Source of the DNA: Mucilaginibacter defluvii | GTDB taxonomy: Bacteria > Bacteroidota > Bacteroidia > Sphingobacteriales > Sphingobacteriaceae | Reading direction: 5' to 3' | Assembly: GCF_039543225.1 (NCBI RefSeq) | Contig: NZ_BAABJI010000004.1 | Location: 310,001 to 374,000 of the forward strand | DNA: 64,000 nt | In this document: positions 8,697 to 16,900 of the stretch, in pieces | Layout: every line of letters begins with the position of its first letter | Numbering within the stretch: position 1 is the first letter of the stretch | The notes under the pieces: generated by a model | Told to the model about the DNA's origin: nothing | What the model saw: only the letters and a program-made list of their open reading frames with translations | The model's database searches: none | Made by a program: the position numbers and the translations under genes

Positions 8697-9584
8697 ATGA
8701 AAAGAAGGAGTTTTTTAAAAACCTCGGCTACGCTGGGTAGCACGGCTGTATTGCCTGTAAACGCTATTACCACCGATAACAAAAAGCCGGTACTTACCAT
8801 TGCGCATATTACCGATGTACATATCCGCGATCAGGATAACGCCCCGGAAAGGGCAGCAAATTATTTCACTGAGATACTCAGAAATAATAAGTTTGACTTT
8901 ATTTTAAATGGAGGAGATTCCATTTTTGATGCATCGTATGATAACGTTACAAGGGAGATGGTAACTAATCAATGGGCGTTGTGGGATCAGTTTATCGGCC
9001 TTACTTCACTCAAGGTTCATAGTTGCATCGGCAATCATGATGCCTGGTGGAAAGCCCCATCTAAACAGGACGAAATGTATGGCATACCCTATGTAGTTAA
9101 GCGCTTAAAAATACCTAACCGTTATTATAGCTTTGATCAAAAAGGATGGCATTTCGTTATATTAGATGGTAATAATGCGGGAATAACGCTTGACCCGGAA
9201 CAGATGAAATGGTTGGTTGATGATCTAAGCAGATTACCGGCCAATACCCCGGTACTCATCATGTCTCACTATCCGATACTTTCCTCCACCTGTGCCTGGA
9301 GCGGCGGACAGCATGGTGATTACAAAGAATTGAAAGCGCTGTTTTTTAAACATAAAGATAAAATAAAGATATGCCTTAGCGGGCACCAGCATTTGCAGGA
9401 TGCTGTTGAATATAACGGCGTATCCTATTTTTGCAATGGCTCATTAAGTGGCTTTTGGTGGGGCGATGGCGATAAGGAATCAGCGGGCAAATATTACTAT
9501 CAGGAAACGCCCCCCGGTTATGCAATACTGAAATTATATGCTGATGGTTCTGTGAGGAATCAATATTCGTCAGTATCAATTTGA
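8697..9584 (+). CDS. calcineurin-like metallophosphoesterase, exported
   Basis: The protein has 295 residues. The N-terminus MKRRSFLKTSATLG carries a twin-arginine-like export signal. The five metallophosphoesterase blocks are all present: ITDVH (Asp40, His42), GGDS (Asp74), GNHD (Asn113, His114), SHYP (His191) and GHQH (His230, His232). It is therefore an intact two-metal phosphoesterase acting outside the cytoplasm. It is the last gene of the SusC/SusD/phosphodiesterase operon. A phosphodiesterase followed by a second phosphoesterase would release inorganic phosphate or an alcohol from an imported or surface-bound ester. The substrate is not readable from sequence. Confidence 0.88.
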   Translation: MKRRSFLKTSATLGSTAVLPVNAITTDNKKPVLTIAHITDVHIRDQDNAPERAANYFTEILRNNKFDFILNGGDSIFDASYDNVTREMVTNQWALWDQFIGLTSLKVHSCIGNHDAWWKAPSKQDEMYGIPYVVKRLKIPNRYYSFDQKGWHFVILDGNNAGITLDPEQMKWLVDDLSRLPANTPVLIMSHYPILSSTCAWSGGQHGDYKELKALFFKHKDKIKICLSGHQHLQDAVEYNGVSYFCNGSLSGFWWGDGDKESAGKYYYQETPPGYAILKLYADGSVRNQYSSVSI

Positions 9585-9880
9585 AATAGAGGCCCGGAAA
9601 GGATTTTGGATGTTTGAAGTAAACGTGGGTGAAATTTATTTGATCTTGAAATAAAATGATTGCATCGATTTGATATTAATTTTTATTGATGATATGTAGT
9701 AATACAGGCTCTATAATTCTCGTCGGGGCTACGTTGAAATGCCGGATGTCTGTTAGATGTTCGGCATTTTAGGGTAAATCGGCCATGTTTTCAGCAGTTT
9801 AAAGCAATTCGTTTACATGCTTATAAAGTATAAAACGCGAAAGTGTTTTATTTAAAAACTACCTAATTTTAGGTTATAAT
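9585..9880. other. intergenic region carrying the tRNA 3' remnant
   Basis: Apart from the duplicated tRNA-Arg tail at 9716-9770, this AT-rich stretch shows no coding frame. It ends at the probable TTG start of the next small membrane protein. Confidence 0.5.
9716..9770 (+). repeat. duplicated 3' end of tRNA-Arg with its terminator
   Basis: The 27 bp at 9716-9742 are identical to 1163-1189, covering the T loop, acceptor strand and 12 bp downstream. The match continues through the terminator with 5 mismatches in 55 positions. The mismatches in the hairpin keep pairing, by wobble or by a paired change, so the stem is still foldable. No other part of the tRNA is present upstream, so this is a 3' remnant of the attL/attR kind. 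Confidence 0.9.
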
Positions 9881-10240
9881 TTGAAATATTTAATAGCCAT
9901 ACTTTACAAATACTATAATGACGGAAGTACGCGGACAATAGCTTACGGGATGGCACTAATGGTTACTGTTACGCTGTTAACTTTTAATATTGGGAGTTTG
10001 TTAATCATAATTTATGGTGAGATTAACTTTTTGAAGTTACTCCCAAAGCAGGAAGGGAAAGTTTTTATGATCTTTTTATCCTATTTCATATTATCAAATA
10101 TATTGCTTAGTCTGCGTTATCCGAAAAAAACTATTATCAGTTACGTCACTAACCATGGTGTATACAGCCCGCAATGGTTAGTTATATTATATATAACTTT
10201 AACCATTCTATTGTTTACAATCATGTGTGCAGCCAGATAG
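9881..10240 (+). CDS. hypothetical small membrane protein
   Basis: I do not recognise this 119-residue protein. It shows three hydrophobic segments suited to membrane helices, at about residues 24-46, 61-78 and 98-117. These are joined by short basic loops (LLPKQEGK, LRYPKK). The start at 9881 would be TTG; an internal ATG at residue 24 or 27 is possible but would shorten the first helix. It lies alone between two relics, the tRNA tail and the phosphodiesterase fragment, so it may be cargo of a decayed element. Confidence 0.5.
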   Translation: MKYLIAILYKYYNDGSTRTIAYGMALMVTVTLLTFNIGSLLIIIYGEINFLKLLPKQEGKVFMIFLSYFILSNILLSLRYPKKTIISYVTNHGVYSPQWLVILYITLTILLFTIMCAAR

Positions 10241-10309
10241 ATTACCTTAAATCGAAACTTTTACCTCCTTCGGCTTAATCTGATATGAACTGAGTAAAGA
10301 AGCATACCG

Positions 10310-10370
10310 GATATTTAAAAATAGCGCTTGAAGGCAAGTATAACACAGTTAACAGCTGGATAGTTAATAA
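10310..10370 (+). pseudogene. remnant of a second phosphodiesterase gene (3' end only)
   Basis: These 61 nt match the last codons of the phosphodiesterase gene (8349-8410) with 7 mismatches and one deleted base over 62 aligned columns. After the frameshift the decoded residues IALEGKYNTVNSWIVN parallel IVLEGKYNTVNRWIVN at the end of the intact protein. The rest of the gene is absent. The relic lies about 600 bp after the duplicated tRNA tail, in the same order as in the intact locus. Confidence 0.8.
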
Positions 10371-10433
10371 TAAGCTTAGCATCGTGCTTTGTGTACGTTT
10401 TAACCCTTGATTACAATTCGCCGGATTTAACAC

Positions 10434-10465
10434 TTGCAATTAAATTAAAAATTTAGTTAGCTTTA
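10434..10465 (+). promoter_or_regulatory. possible promoter of the ECF sigma gene
   Basis: TTG at 10434-10436 and TAGCTTTA at 10458-10465 (one mismatch to TAnnTTTG) are separated by 21 nt. They lie 55 bp before the sigma factor start. The match is weak. Confidence 0.3.
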
Positions 10466-10519
10466 TGCCCTCTATTTTAAATAACCAATTAGCAAAGCCG
10501 TTTTGCACGTTATTAAACT

Positions 10520-11110
10520 ATGCATCAAGCAACGCAACATCAATTATGGCCCGATGGTAAGCTGTTAGAGTTGATCAAACTCGATGACAGGGGTGCGTTT
10601 GAAATGTTGTATAACCGCTACTCGGCAAAGGTCTTCCATGTAGCCTATAACCTGTTTCGCGACAAATATGTATGTGAAGATCTGGTGCAGGAGCTATTTA
10701 CTGATTTGTGGTTTAAGCGCCACGCTTTACAAATAAACAGCTTGCCCGGTTACCTCAAGGTAGCAATAAAAAACCGGGTTCTGGTGTACATCCGCACACA
10801 AAAAGCCACTATTGATATTGATACTATTGACCGTATAATGGAGCAATACAGTGCCGATAGCAAATTGGTGCAAAATGATATAACGCGCCTGCTTAACGAA
10901 GGTATTGCTGCGCTGCCTGAAAAATGCCGGCAGGTATTTTTGCTGAGCCGAAAAGAGTATCTGACCAATAAAGAAATAGCCGAACGGCTGAATATCTCTG
11001 TAAAAACGGTTGAAAACCAAATGACTATTGCACTACGCTACCTGCGTACCGGCCTTACCGATTACCTGCCGCTGGCTGTATTGGTGGTATTGTTGCAGGA
11101 AAAATTATAA
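10520..11110 (+). CDS. ECF RNA polymerase sigma factor (SusC-linked, RpoE-like)
   Basis: This 196-residue protein has sigma region 2 (about 23-90: FEMLYNRYSAKVFHVAYNLF, then EDLVQELFTDLW) and region 4 (about 127-180: LPEKCRQVFLLSRKEYLTNKE, then ISVKTVENQMTIALRYLR). There is no region 3, as expected for ECF factors of the family linked to FecR and SusC in Bacteroidota. It should drive the downstream mannan-type locus when released by the FecR protein at 12729. Here sigma and FecR genes are split by a sulfatase on the other strand, and the sigma stop codon is only 9 bp from the sulfatase stop codon. Confidence 0.93.
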   Translation: MHQATQHQLWPDGKLLELIKLDDRGAFEMLYNRYSAKVFHVAYNLFRDKYVCEDLVQELFTDLWFKRHALQINSLPGYLKVAIKNRVLVYIRTQKATIDIDTIDRIMEQYSADSKLVQNDITRLLNEGIAALPEKCRQVFLLSRKEYLTNKEIAERLNISVKTVENQMTIALRYLRTGLTDYLPLAVLVVLLQEKL

Positions 11111-11119
11111 CCATTTTTA

Positions 11120-12553
11120 TCAAGCTCCGGTTTGTTTAAGCCGAGGTAATGATCGCCACCAGGCAAGCAACTTAATTTTTAAATTATTGGTTATTGATGG
11201 TTGATTTGCCGCTATGTTATTTGTTTCATTTCTGTCCTTTTCCATATCGTACAACTGAACGTCGGTACCGTCGCTGTTCAAGATCAGCTTCCATTTTCCG
11301 GAACGCATGGCAATGTTCGGACTTTTATCATACGCGTCAGGATATCTGAATGCGGTATTATTACGTCCGTATTCCCAGTAAATAGCCTTATTCCGTACAG
11401 AAGGCTTACCCAACAATGCGCGGCTCCTGTCAACCCCATCACCCGGATATTCTTTAGGTAAAGCAACATTACCTATTTTGGCCAATGAGGGCAGCATATC
11501 AATACCGTTTATCACCGATAATGAATCAACCGTTCCGCCCTGTATATGGCCCGGCCAGCTAATAATAAAAGGCATACGCGTTCCGCCCTCATATAACGAG
11601 AGTTTTGAACCCCTTAATCCACCGGCCCTGCTCCCTCTGAAGCTTGGCAAAGGCCCATTATCACTGGTAAATATAATAATGGTGTTTTTGTCGATGCCCA
11701 GTTTTTTAAGTCCATCCATCAGCCGCCCTATCTGCAAATCATATTCTTTAAGCACAAGTTTGAACGCGGCTTCTTCTTCAGCGTTCATTGGGTATTTTCC
11801 GGTATATTCAGGCTCACGACGGGGCACCCAAGGGGTGTGCACATCATCGGGCCATAAATTTACAAAGCAGGGTTTGCCTTTGTGCCGGCTTAAAAAACCG
11901 AGCGTTTTATCAACAAAATATCGGGTACGATCCCACCGCTTTACACTATCCTTGTCAGACCATATCCAGTTTGTTGCCGTAATCAATGGATCAGGCGCGG
12001 GGCTTTCGTAGGTGCTGGCGTATTCGTCATAACCATATTGTTCAAAACCCGGAGCATTTTTCACGTCGCGACCACCACCCAGATGCCACTTGCCAAAATG
12101 CCCGGTAGCATATCCGGCCTGTTTAAAAAACCTGACTATTGACGGAGCTGACGGGTCGAGAAAATCAGCCTGTTCGGCATCGCGGTTATGCTTTTTATTA
12201 TCCAAGTAGGTAGAAAAATTCCATCTGCCCGGATACATCCCTGTAATTATACCAGCGCGTGATGGTGAACATATGGGCGCGGCACTATAATAGCGTGTAA
12301 ATAAACGGCCATTTTTCGCCAGGCGGTCGATATTAGGTGTGGGGGTAAACCGGCCGCCAAAGCATCTTATATCGGCATAACCCATATCATCTGTCAAAAT
12401 AAATATAATGCTGGGGCGGTCCTGAATTTTATTTTCATACTTGTCCGTATCGCGCCAGCTCAAAACAGCTATAATGGTTATAGTTGTAAAAAAAACACCG
12501 GACAGTGTACGCAATAATAAAAACGGCTTAAGAGCATTTGGATACAACTTCAT
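11120..12553 (-). CDS. sulfatase (arylsulfatase family, Cys-type)
   Basis: The protein has 477 residues, with a hydrophobic N-terminus (about 10-32) serving as signal peptide or anchor. Sulfatase hallmarks are clear: IFILTDDMGY (Asp55, Asp56), then CSPSRAGIITG, whose Cys95 is the residue converted to formylglycine, and FTSDNGPL near residue 300. A C-terminal sulfatase subdomain includes WKLILNSDG and QLYDMEKDRNE. It would remove sulfate esters outside the cytoplasm and needs a maturase encoded elsewhere. It lies convergent to the sigma gene and divergent from fecR. Its position inside a GH76 locus suggests a sulfated polysaccharide, which is an inference. Confidence 0.93.
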   Translation of the reverse strand: MKLYPNALKPFLLLRTLSGVFFTTITIIAVLSWRDTDKYENKIQDRPSIIFILTDDMGYADIRCFGGRFTPTPNIDRLAKNGRLFTRYYSAAPICSPSRAGIITGMYPGRWNFSTYLDNKKHNRDAEQADFLDPSAPSIVRFFKQAGYATGHFGKWHLGGGRDVKNAPGFEQYGYDEYASTYESPAPDPLITATNWIWSDKDSVKRWDRTRYFVDKTLGFLSRHKGKPCFVNLWPDDVHTPWVPRREPEYTGKYPMNAEEEAAFKLVLKEYDLQIGRLMDGLKKLGIDKNTIIIFTSDNGPLPSFRGSRAGGLRGSKLSLYEGGTRMPFIISWPGHIQGGTVDSLSVINGIDMLPSLAKIGNVALPKEYPGDGVDRSRALLGKPSVRNKAIYWEYGRNNTAFRYPDAYDKSPNIAMRSGKWKLILNSDGTDVQLYDMEKDRNETNNIAANQPSITNNLKIKLLAWWRSLPRLKQTGA

Positions 12554-12728
12554 GTGAGAGAATGCTTTAATTGGTAGTGTAAAGGCAAGTTACTGTTTTT
12601 AAACGATGTTCTCTCTTTATAAATAAAATGATACAAAGTACTATTGCCGTTCCATTAAATAATTAAAATATTTTTTTGAATCGTTTAGGGGGTAGGGTCT
12701 TTTTCTGCATCCTGCTTATGTAAACCCA

Positions 12729-13691
12729 ATGAGAAGATTTAATAAACCTAATGAACCCGGAAGGGTAAATGACGGCCGTTTGCAGGAAAAACTGGTAGAG
12801 AAATATTTTCAAAACCTTGATCTTGACGATGTGCAAACCGGCGCGCACGATGCTGAATTTGACAGCAAAGGGGTTTATAACAAAATACTTTACACAATTG
12901 ATGCCGAGGCCGAGGCGCCAAAGCGCCGCTCATATAAAGGGTGGCTTGCAGCCGCGTCCGTTATCGCCGTACTTATTTCGCTTTCCTACTACTTTCGTTA
13001 CGACATCCTGAATTACGTATCGCCGGTGCATACTATGCAGGTTGCTGCAGCGCGCGGCAGCGTTACCAGCATTGTGTTGGGTGATGGTACCAAAGTATGG
13101 CTTAACGGCGGTAGCCAGATCAGTTACCCGGAAACCTTCAGAGGTGAAAAGCGCGAAGTTACCATAACCGGCGAAGCTTTTTTTGATGTGGTGCATAAAG
13201 CCGATCAGCCTTTTATAGTACATACCGGCAGCATCGCCACACATGTACTTGGTACAAGTTTCAACATTAAGGCTTATAACGATGATCCGCTTTTACACAT
13301 CGATGTAGTAAGCGGAAAAGTGGGCGTTGTGCCCGCAGAAAGGAGCGCTTTATTATTCAGCGCTATTTACCTTACCCCGGCGCAGGGCATCACGTTCAAC
13401 AAAAAAGATAATTCCATATCAAAAAGCAGTGGTGTTGATATAGCTAACCTTTCGGGCTGGCGCGCCGGCAAGCTCATATTTAAAAACGCAGCGTTGCCTG
13501 AAGTAATAAAAACATTGAACCGCGAATTTGAAGTAAGTATACGTGCCGATGCCAACCTGACAAATTGTAACATATCGGCCAATTTTACCAATGTGCCCAT
13601 TAAAGATATTATGGCTGTTATTGCCCGCCTGGTAAAAGGTAAGGCAACACTAAGCGGTACCGTATATCGTCTACAGGGCAAGGGATGCTGA
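12729..13691 (+). CDS. FecR-family anti-sigma factor
   Basis: The protein has 320 residues. A cytoplasmic N-terminus of about 70 residues binds the sigma factor. One transmembrane helix follows at about 71-90 (GWLAAASVIAVLISLSYYF). The periplasmic FecR domain is at about 105-200 (ARGSVTSIVLGDGTKVWLNGGS, GEAFFDVVH, VLGTSFNIKAY). A DUF4974 domain at about 240-318 contacts the STN domain of SusC. It transmits ligand signals from the SusC at 13902 to the ECF sigma at 10520. The usual sigma-fecR adjacency is broken by the sulfatase, so this gene must have its own promoter within 12554-12728. Confidence 0.93.
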   Translation: MRRFNKPNEPGRVNDGRLQEKLVEKYFQNLDLDDVQTGAHDAEFDSKGVYNKILYTIDAEAEAPKRRSYKGWLAAASVIAVLISLSYYFRYDILNYVSPVHTMQVAAARGSVTSIVLGDGTKVWLNGGSQISYPETFRGEKREVTITGEAFFDVVHKADQPFIVHTGSIATHVLGTSFNIKAYNDDPLLHIDVVSGKVGVVPAERSALLFSAIYLTPAQGITFNKKDNSISKSSGVDIANLSGWRAGKLIFKNAALPEVIKTLNREFEVSIRADANLTNCNISANFTNVPIKDIMAVIARLVKGKATLSGTVYRLQGKGC

Positions 13692-13781
13692 GTACTAACC
13701 AATAAATTAAACTGTACATAACCAGTTGTAAACTTAAAAACTAAATTATGACAAAAGGATCTACGTAATTAAAACAAAAAA

Positions 13782-13807
13782 CCCTGTTCAATCGGATTTG
13801 AACAGGG
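13782..13807 (+). promoter_or_regulatory. stem-loop between fecR and susC
   Basis: A perfect 10-bp stem (13782-13791 with 13798-13807, right arm TTGAACAGGG) has a 6-nt loop. It sits 90 bp after fecR and 94 bp before susC. On the plus strand it is flanked by A-rich rather than T-rich sequence, so it is not a standard terminator. It could stabilise the susC mRNA end or lower readthrough. The role is inferred. Confidence 0.55.
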
Positions 13808-13901
13808 AAAAATCAATGCAGGTTATAAAAGTGATTTTGCGTCAGAGCTGCAATTCGTAGCAAAACACTTTAGTTTCTAACACTTTAATTTTCTCAAAAT
13901 T

Positions 13902-16900
13902 ATGAATAAATCTCTGTTTTATAATAGAGTGATTCGTCATGTGCTAATTCTAATGAAAATTACCTCGCTTGTTTGTTTTGTTGTTTGCTTTATGTGCCTA
14001 ACCGCCATTGCAGACAATACTTATGGGCAGCAATTTTTAGAATCGCGGGTAACGCTTAAACTGAATAATATTAAGCTTACTGACGCGCTCGAAAAGATCG
14101 CCGCCGATAACAATGTTCGTTTTGCGTATACCGATAATGTGCTTAAGCAGAGTTACCGGGTTACGTTTAACGTGCAAGGCAAGAGCGTGCGCGACGTATT
14201 AAGCCAAATACTGGCTCCATTCAACCTTAGCTATAAAGTTATAGGCGATGTTATTGTAATTAGTGAGCCATCCGCTCAAACCGTTCTATCGGGAAGGCAG
14301 GAAGCCGCGGATAAACAGGCAAAAATTACCGGTAAAGTAACAGATGATACCGATTTTCCGCTGCCCGGGGTAACTGTAAAGGTAAAAGGTACTACCATAG
14401 CGGCAGTAACCAACGCGCAGGGTGTGTTTACCATTGACGCGCCGGAGGATGCCACCCTGGTGTTTTCATTTATTGGCTATACCACACAAGAGGTGGCGGT
14501 AAACGGTCAGTCGACCTTAAATGTTAAATTAGCACCTGCTCAAACCGCTCTTAACGAGGTGGTTGTAGTAGGTTATGGTACGCAAAAACGCTCAAGCGTG
14601 GTTGGCGCTATTGACCAGGTTACATCCGAAGCCATTGAAGGCAAGCCGGCAGTAAGTGCTATACAAGCCCTGCAAGGTACATTGCCTAACTTAACCATTC
14701 AGCAAAAAAACCTGGAGCCGGGCCAAACGCCTAATATTAACATCCGTGGTTTGGGTACGCTTAATAACAACTCGCCATTGCTGGTTATTGACGGTATTAT
14801 CAGTGAGGATGTTGGCGCAATTAACAACCTCAACCCGTCTGACATTGAAACGGCTACCGTGTTGAAGGATGCGGGTAGTGCGGCCATCTATGGTTCGCGC
14901 TCAGCCAACGGTGTAATATTGATCACTACTAAAAAAGGTAAAAAAGATAGTAAAGCAACCGTGGCTTATAACGGGCTGGTGGGTACTCAAGTGCCACGCA
15001 TTACTTACAGGCCGGTACACTCTTACGAGAATGCCATTCTGCGTAATGAAGCCGCCGCTAACGCTAACCTGCCTGCTGTTTATACGCCGGCTCAGGTGCG
15101 CCAGTTTCAGCAGGAGGGTGACCACGAGTGGTTTCTGGATGCTATCCTGAAAAACGCCTTGCAGCAAAACCATAACGTGAGCATTACCGGTGGTAATGCG
15201 TCAACAAGCTACCTGGTATCAGCCGGTTTGCTTGATCAGCGCAGCAACCTGGTAGGGCCTGATTATGGCGCAAGACGTTATAACTACCGTATAAACCTGA
15301 CCAACGAAATAGGCAGGTTAAAGTTGACCAGTATATTAACCTATGCCCGTACCGAGCGTAAAGAACACTCATACAGCACCGGTACATTGATAGTTGATGC
15401 CGGCCGTACGCCGACTTATTATGATATTAAAGACGCCCAAGGCAATTACCTGACTAACGATGTACTGTCTGAATTTAACCCGCTGGGTATATTGGAAAAA
15501 GGCGGTTACCGCAAGTTTGATGACGACGTAATTACCGCTAACATCAGCGCGGAGTTTGCTGTTACCAAGGATTTAAAAGTTCGTGGTGTGTTTGGCAGCA
15601 ACCTGGGCAGCTACCATACTTTGGAGCGCGTGCAGCGTGTTGATTACCTGCCTAAGGGTGTATACGGCGCTGACCGTAATACCAACGACATCAGCTCAAA
15701 AAACCTTTTCCTGAACACCCAGTTGATTGCCGAATACAACAAAGTTTTCGCCAAGAAACACTCGCTTGGCGTTCTTGCTGGCGTTGCCAATGAATCGGTT
15801 ACTAATAGGGGTACTGCGTTGCGCTATAAGCTTACCGACCCAGATCTTGGAATTCCGATTGGCGAAACTGAAATTGATGAGGCTAATACAAACGGCACGC
15901 TCGGCAACACCAATGAAAGCAGCCTTAACTCGCTATTCGGTCGTGTGTCGTATGATTATGATAATAAATACTACGGTGAATTCAACTTCAGGATAGATGC
16001 ATCGTCTAAGTTCGCCAAACAAAACCGTAACGCTTTCTTTCCATCAATATCGGCAGGTTACCGTATCAGCCAGGAAGATTTTATGGAAGACTATCGCGAG
16101 CGTTTTGGTGATCTGAAAATTCGTGGTTCTTACGGTGTACTGGGTAACCAAAGTGTAGGTAATTATCAATTTCTAACCAGATATTTTAACATACCCAACA
16201 ACTACGCATTTAATAATGTGGGCACATCTGGTACGGGTTTCAATATAGCCAATGAGGATATACGTTGGGAAAGAGCAGCTAACTTTAATATAGGTTTTGA
16301 AGCCACCTTGTTTAAGAATGCCCTTAGCCTATCTGCCGACTACTTCAACAAAACCACACGCGATATTTTAGTGGAACCGGCTGTGCCAGGAGCTTTCGGG
16401 TCAGGATTGCCGGTATTTAACGCAGGTAAGGTAAATAATAAAGGTTGGGAGTTTACAGCAACGTATCGTAAAAGCACAAAAAACTTTAAACATATGATAA
16501 GCTTTAACATAGCTGACTCAAAAAATAAGGTTTTGTATTTTGAAGGTGACCAACAAATTACACCATACGATGAAATGCGAGTTTTGCTGAAAACAGGTAT
16601 GCCAATGAATACTTATGTTGGCTATAAAACAGATGGTTACTTCCAAAATCTTGATGAGGTAAATAGCGGACCAAAGCCTACCGGAGTAAGTGTGTTGCCT
16701 GGTGACATTAGATACGTAGATGTGAATAACGATGGTGTGATTGACGAGAATGATTTACACGTTTTAGGAAACCCGCTTCCTCGCTATACATTTGGCTTAA
16801 CTTATGACATTACCTATAAGCAGTTTGACCTGAACGTATTTTTGCAAGGTGTAGGTAAACGCAGCATGTTTTTACGTGGTGAGCTGATTGAGCCTTTCCA

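Larger units (their letters stand above)
1163..9770 (+). other. candidate integrated cassette bounded by tRNA-Arg 3'-end direct repeats
   Basis: The segment from the tRNA-Arg T loop (1163) to a second copy of the tRNA 3' end plus terminator (9716-9770) carries a TetR regulator and a SusC/SusD/phosphoesterase operon. The two repeats are in the same orientation. They are identical over 27 bp and differ at 5 of 55 positions overall. Such tRNA 3'-end duplications usually mark attL and attR of an integrative element. No integrase, excisionase or transposase is visible, so either the element is a relic or the repeat arose by tandem duplication. Confidence 0.4.

Noticed and set aside
1163..9770. Complete integrative element with its own recombinase
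   Set aside because: Only the direct repeats are present. No integrase, excisionase, relaxase or transposase gene can be seen, so I call it a candidate cassette only.
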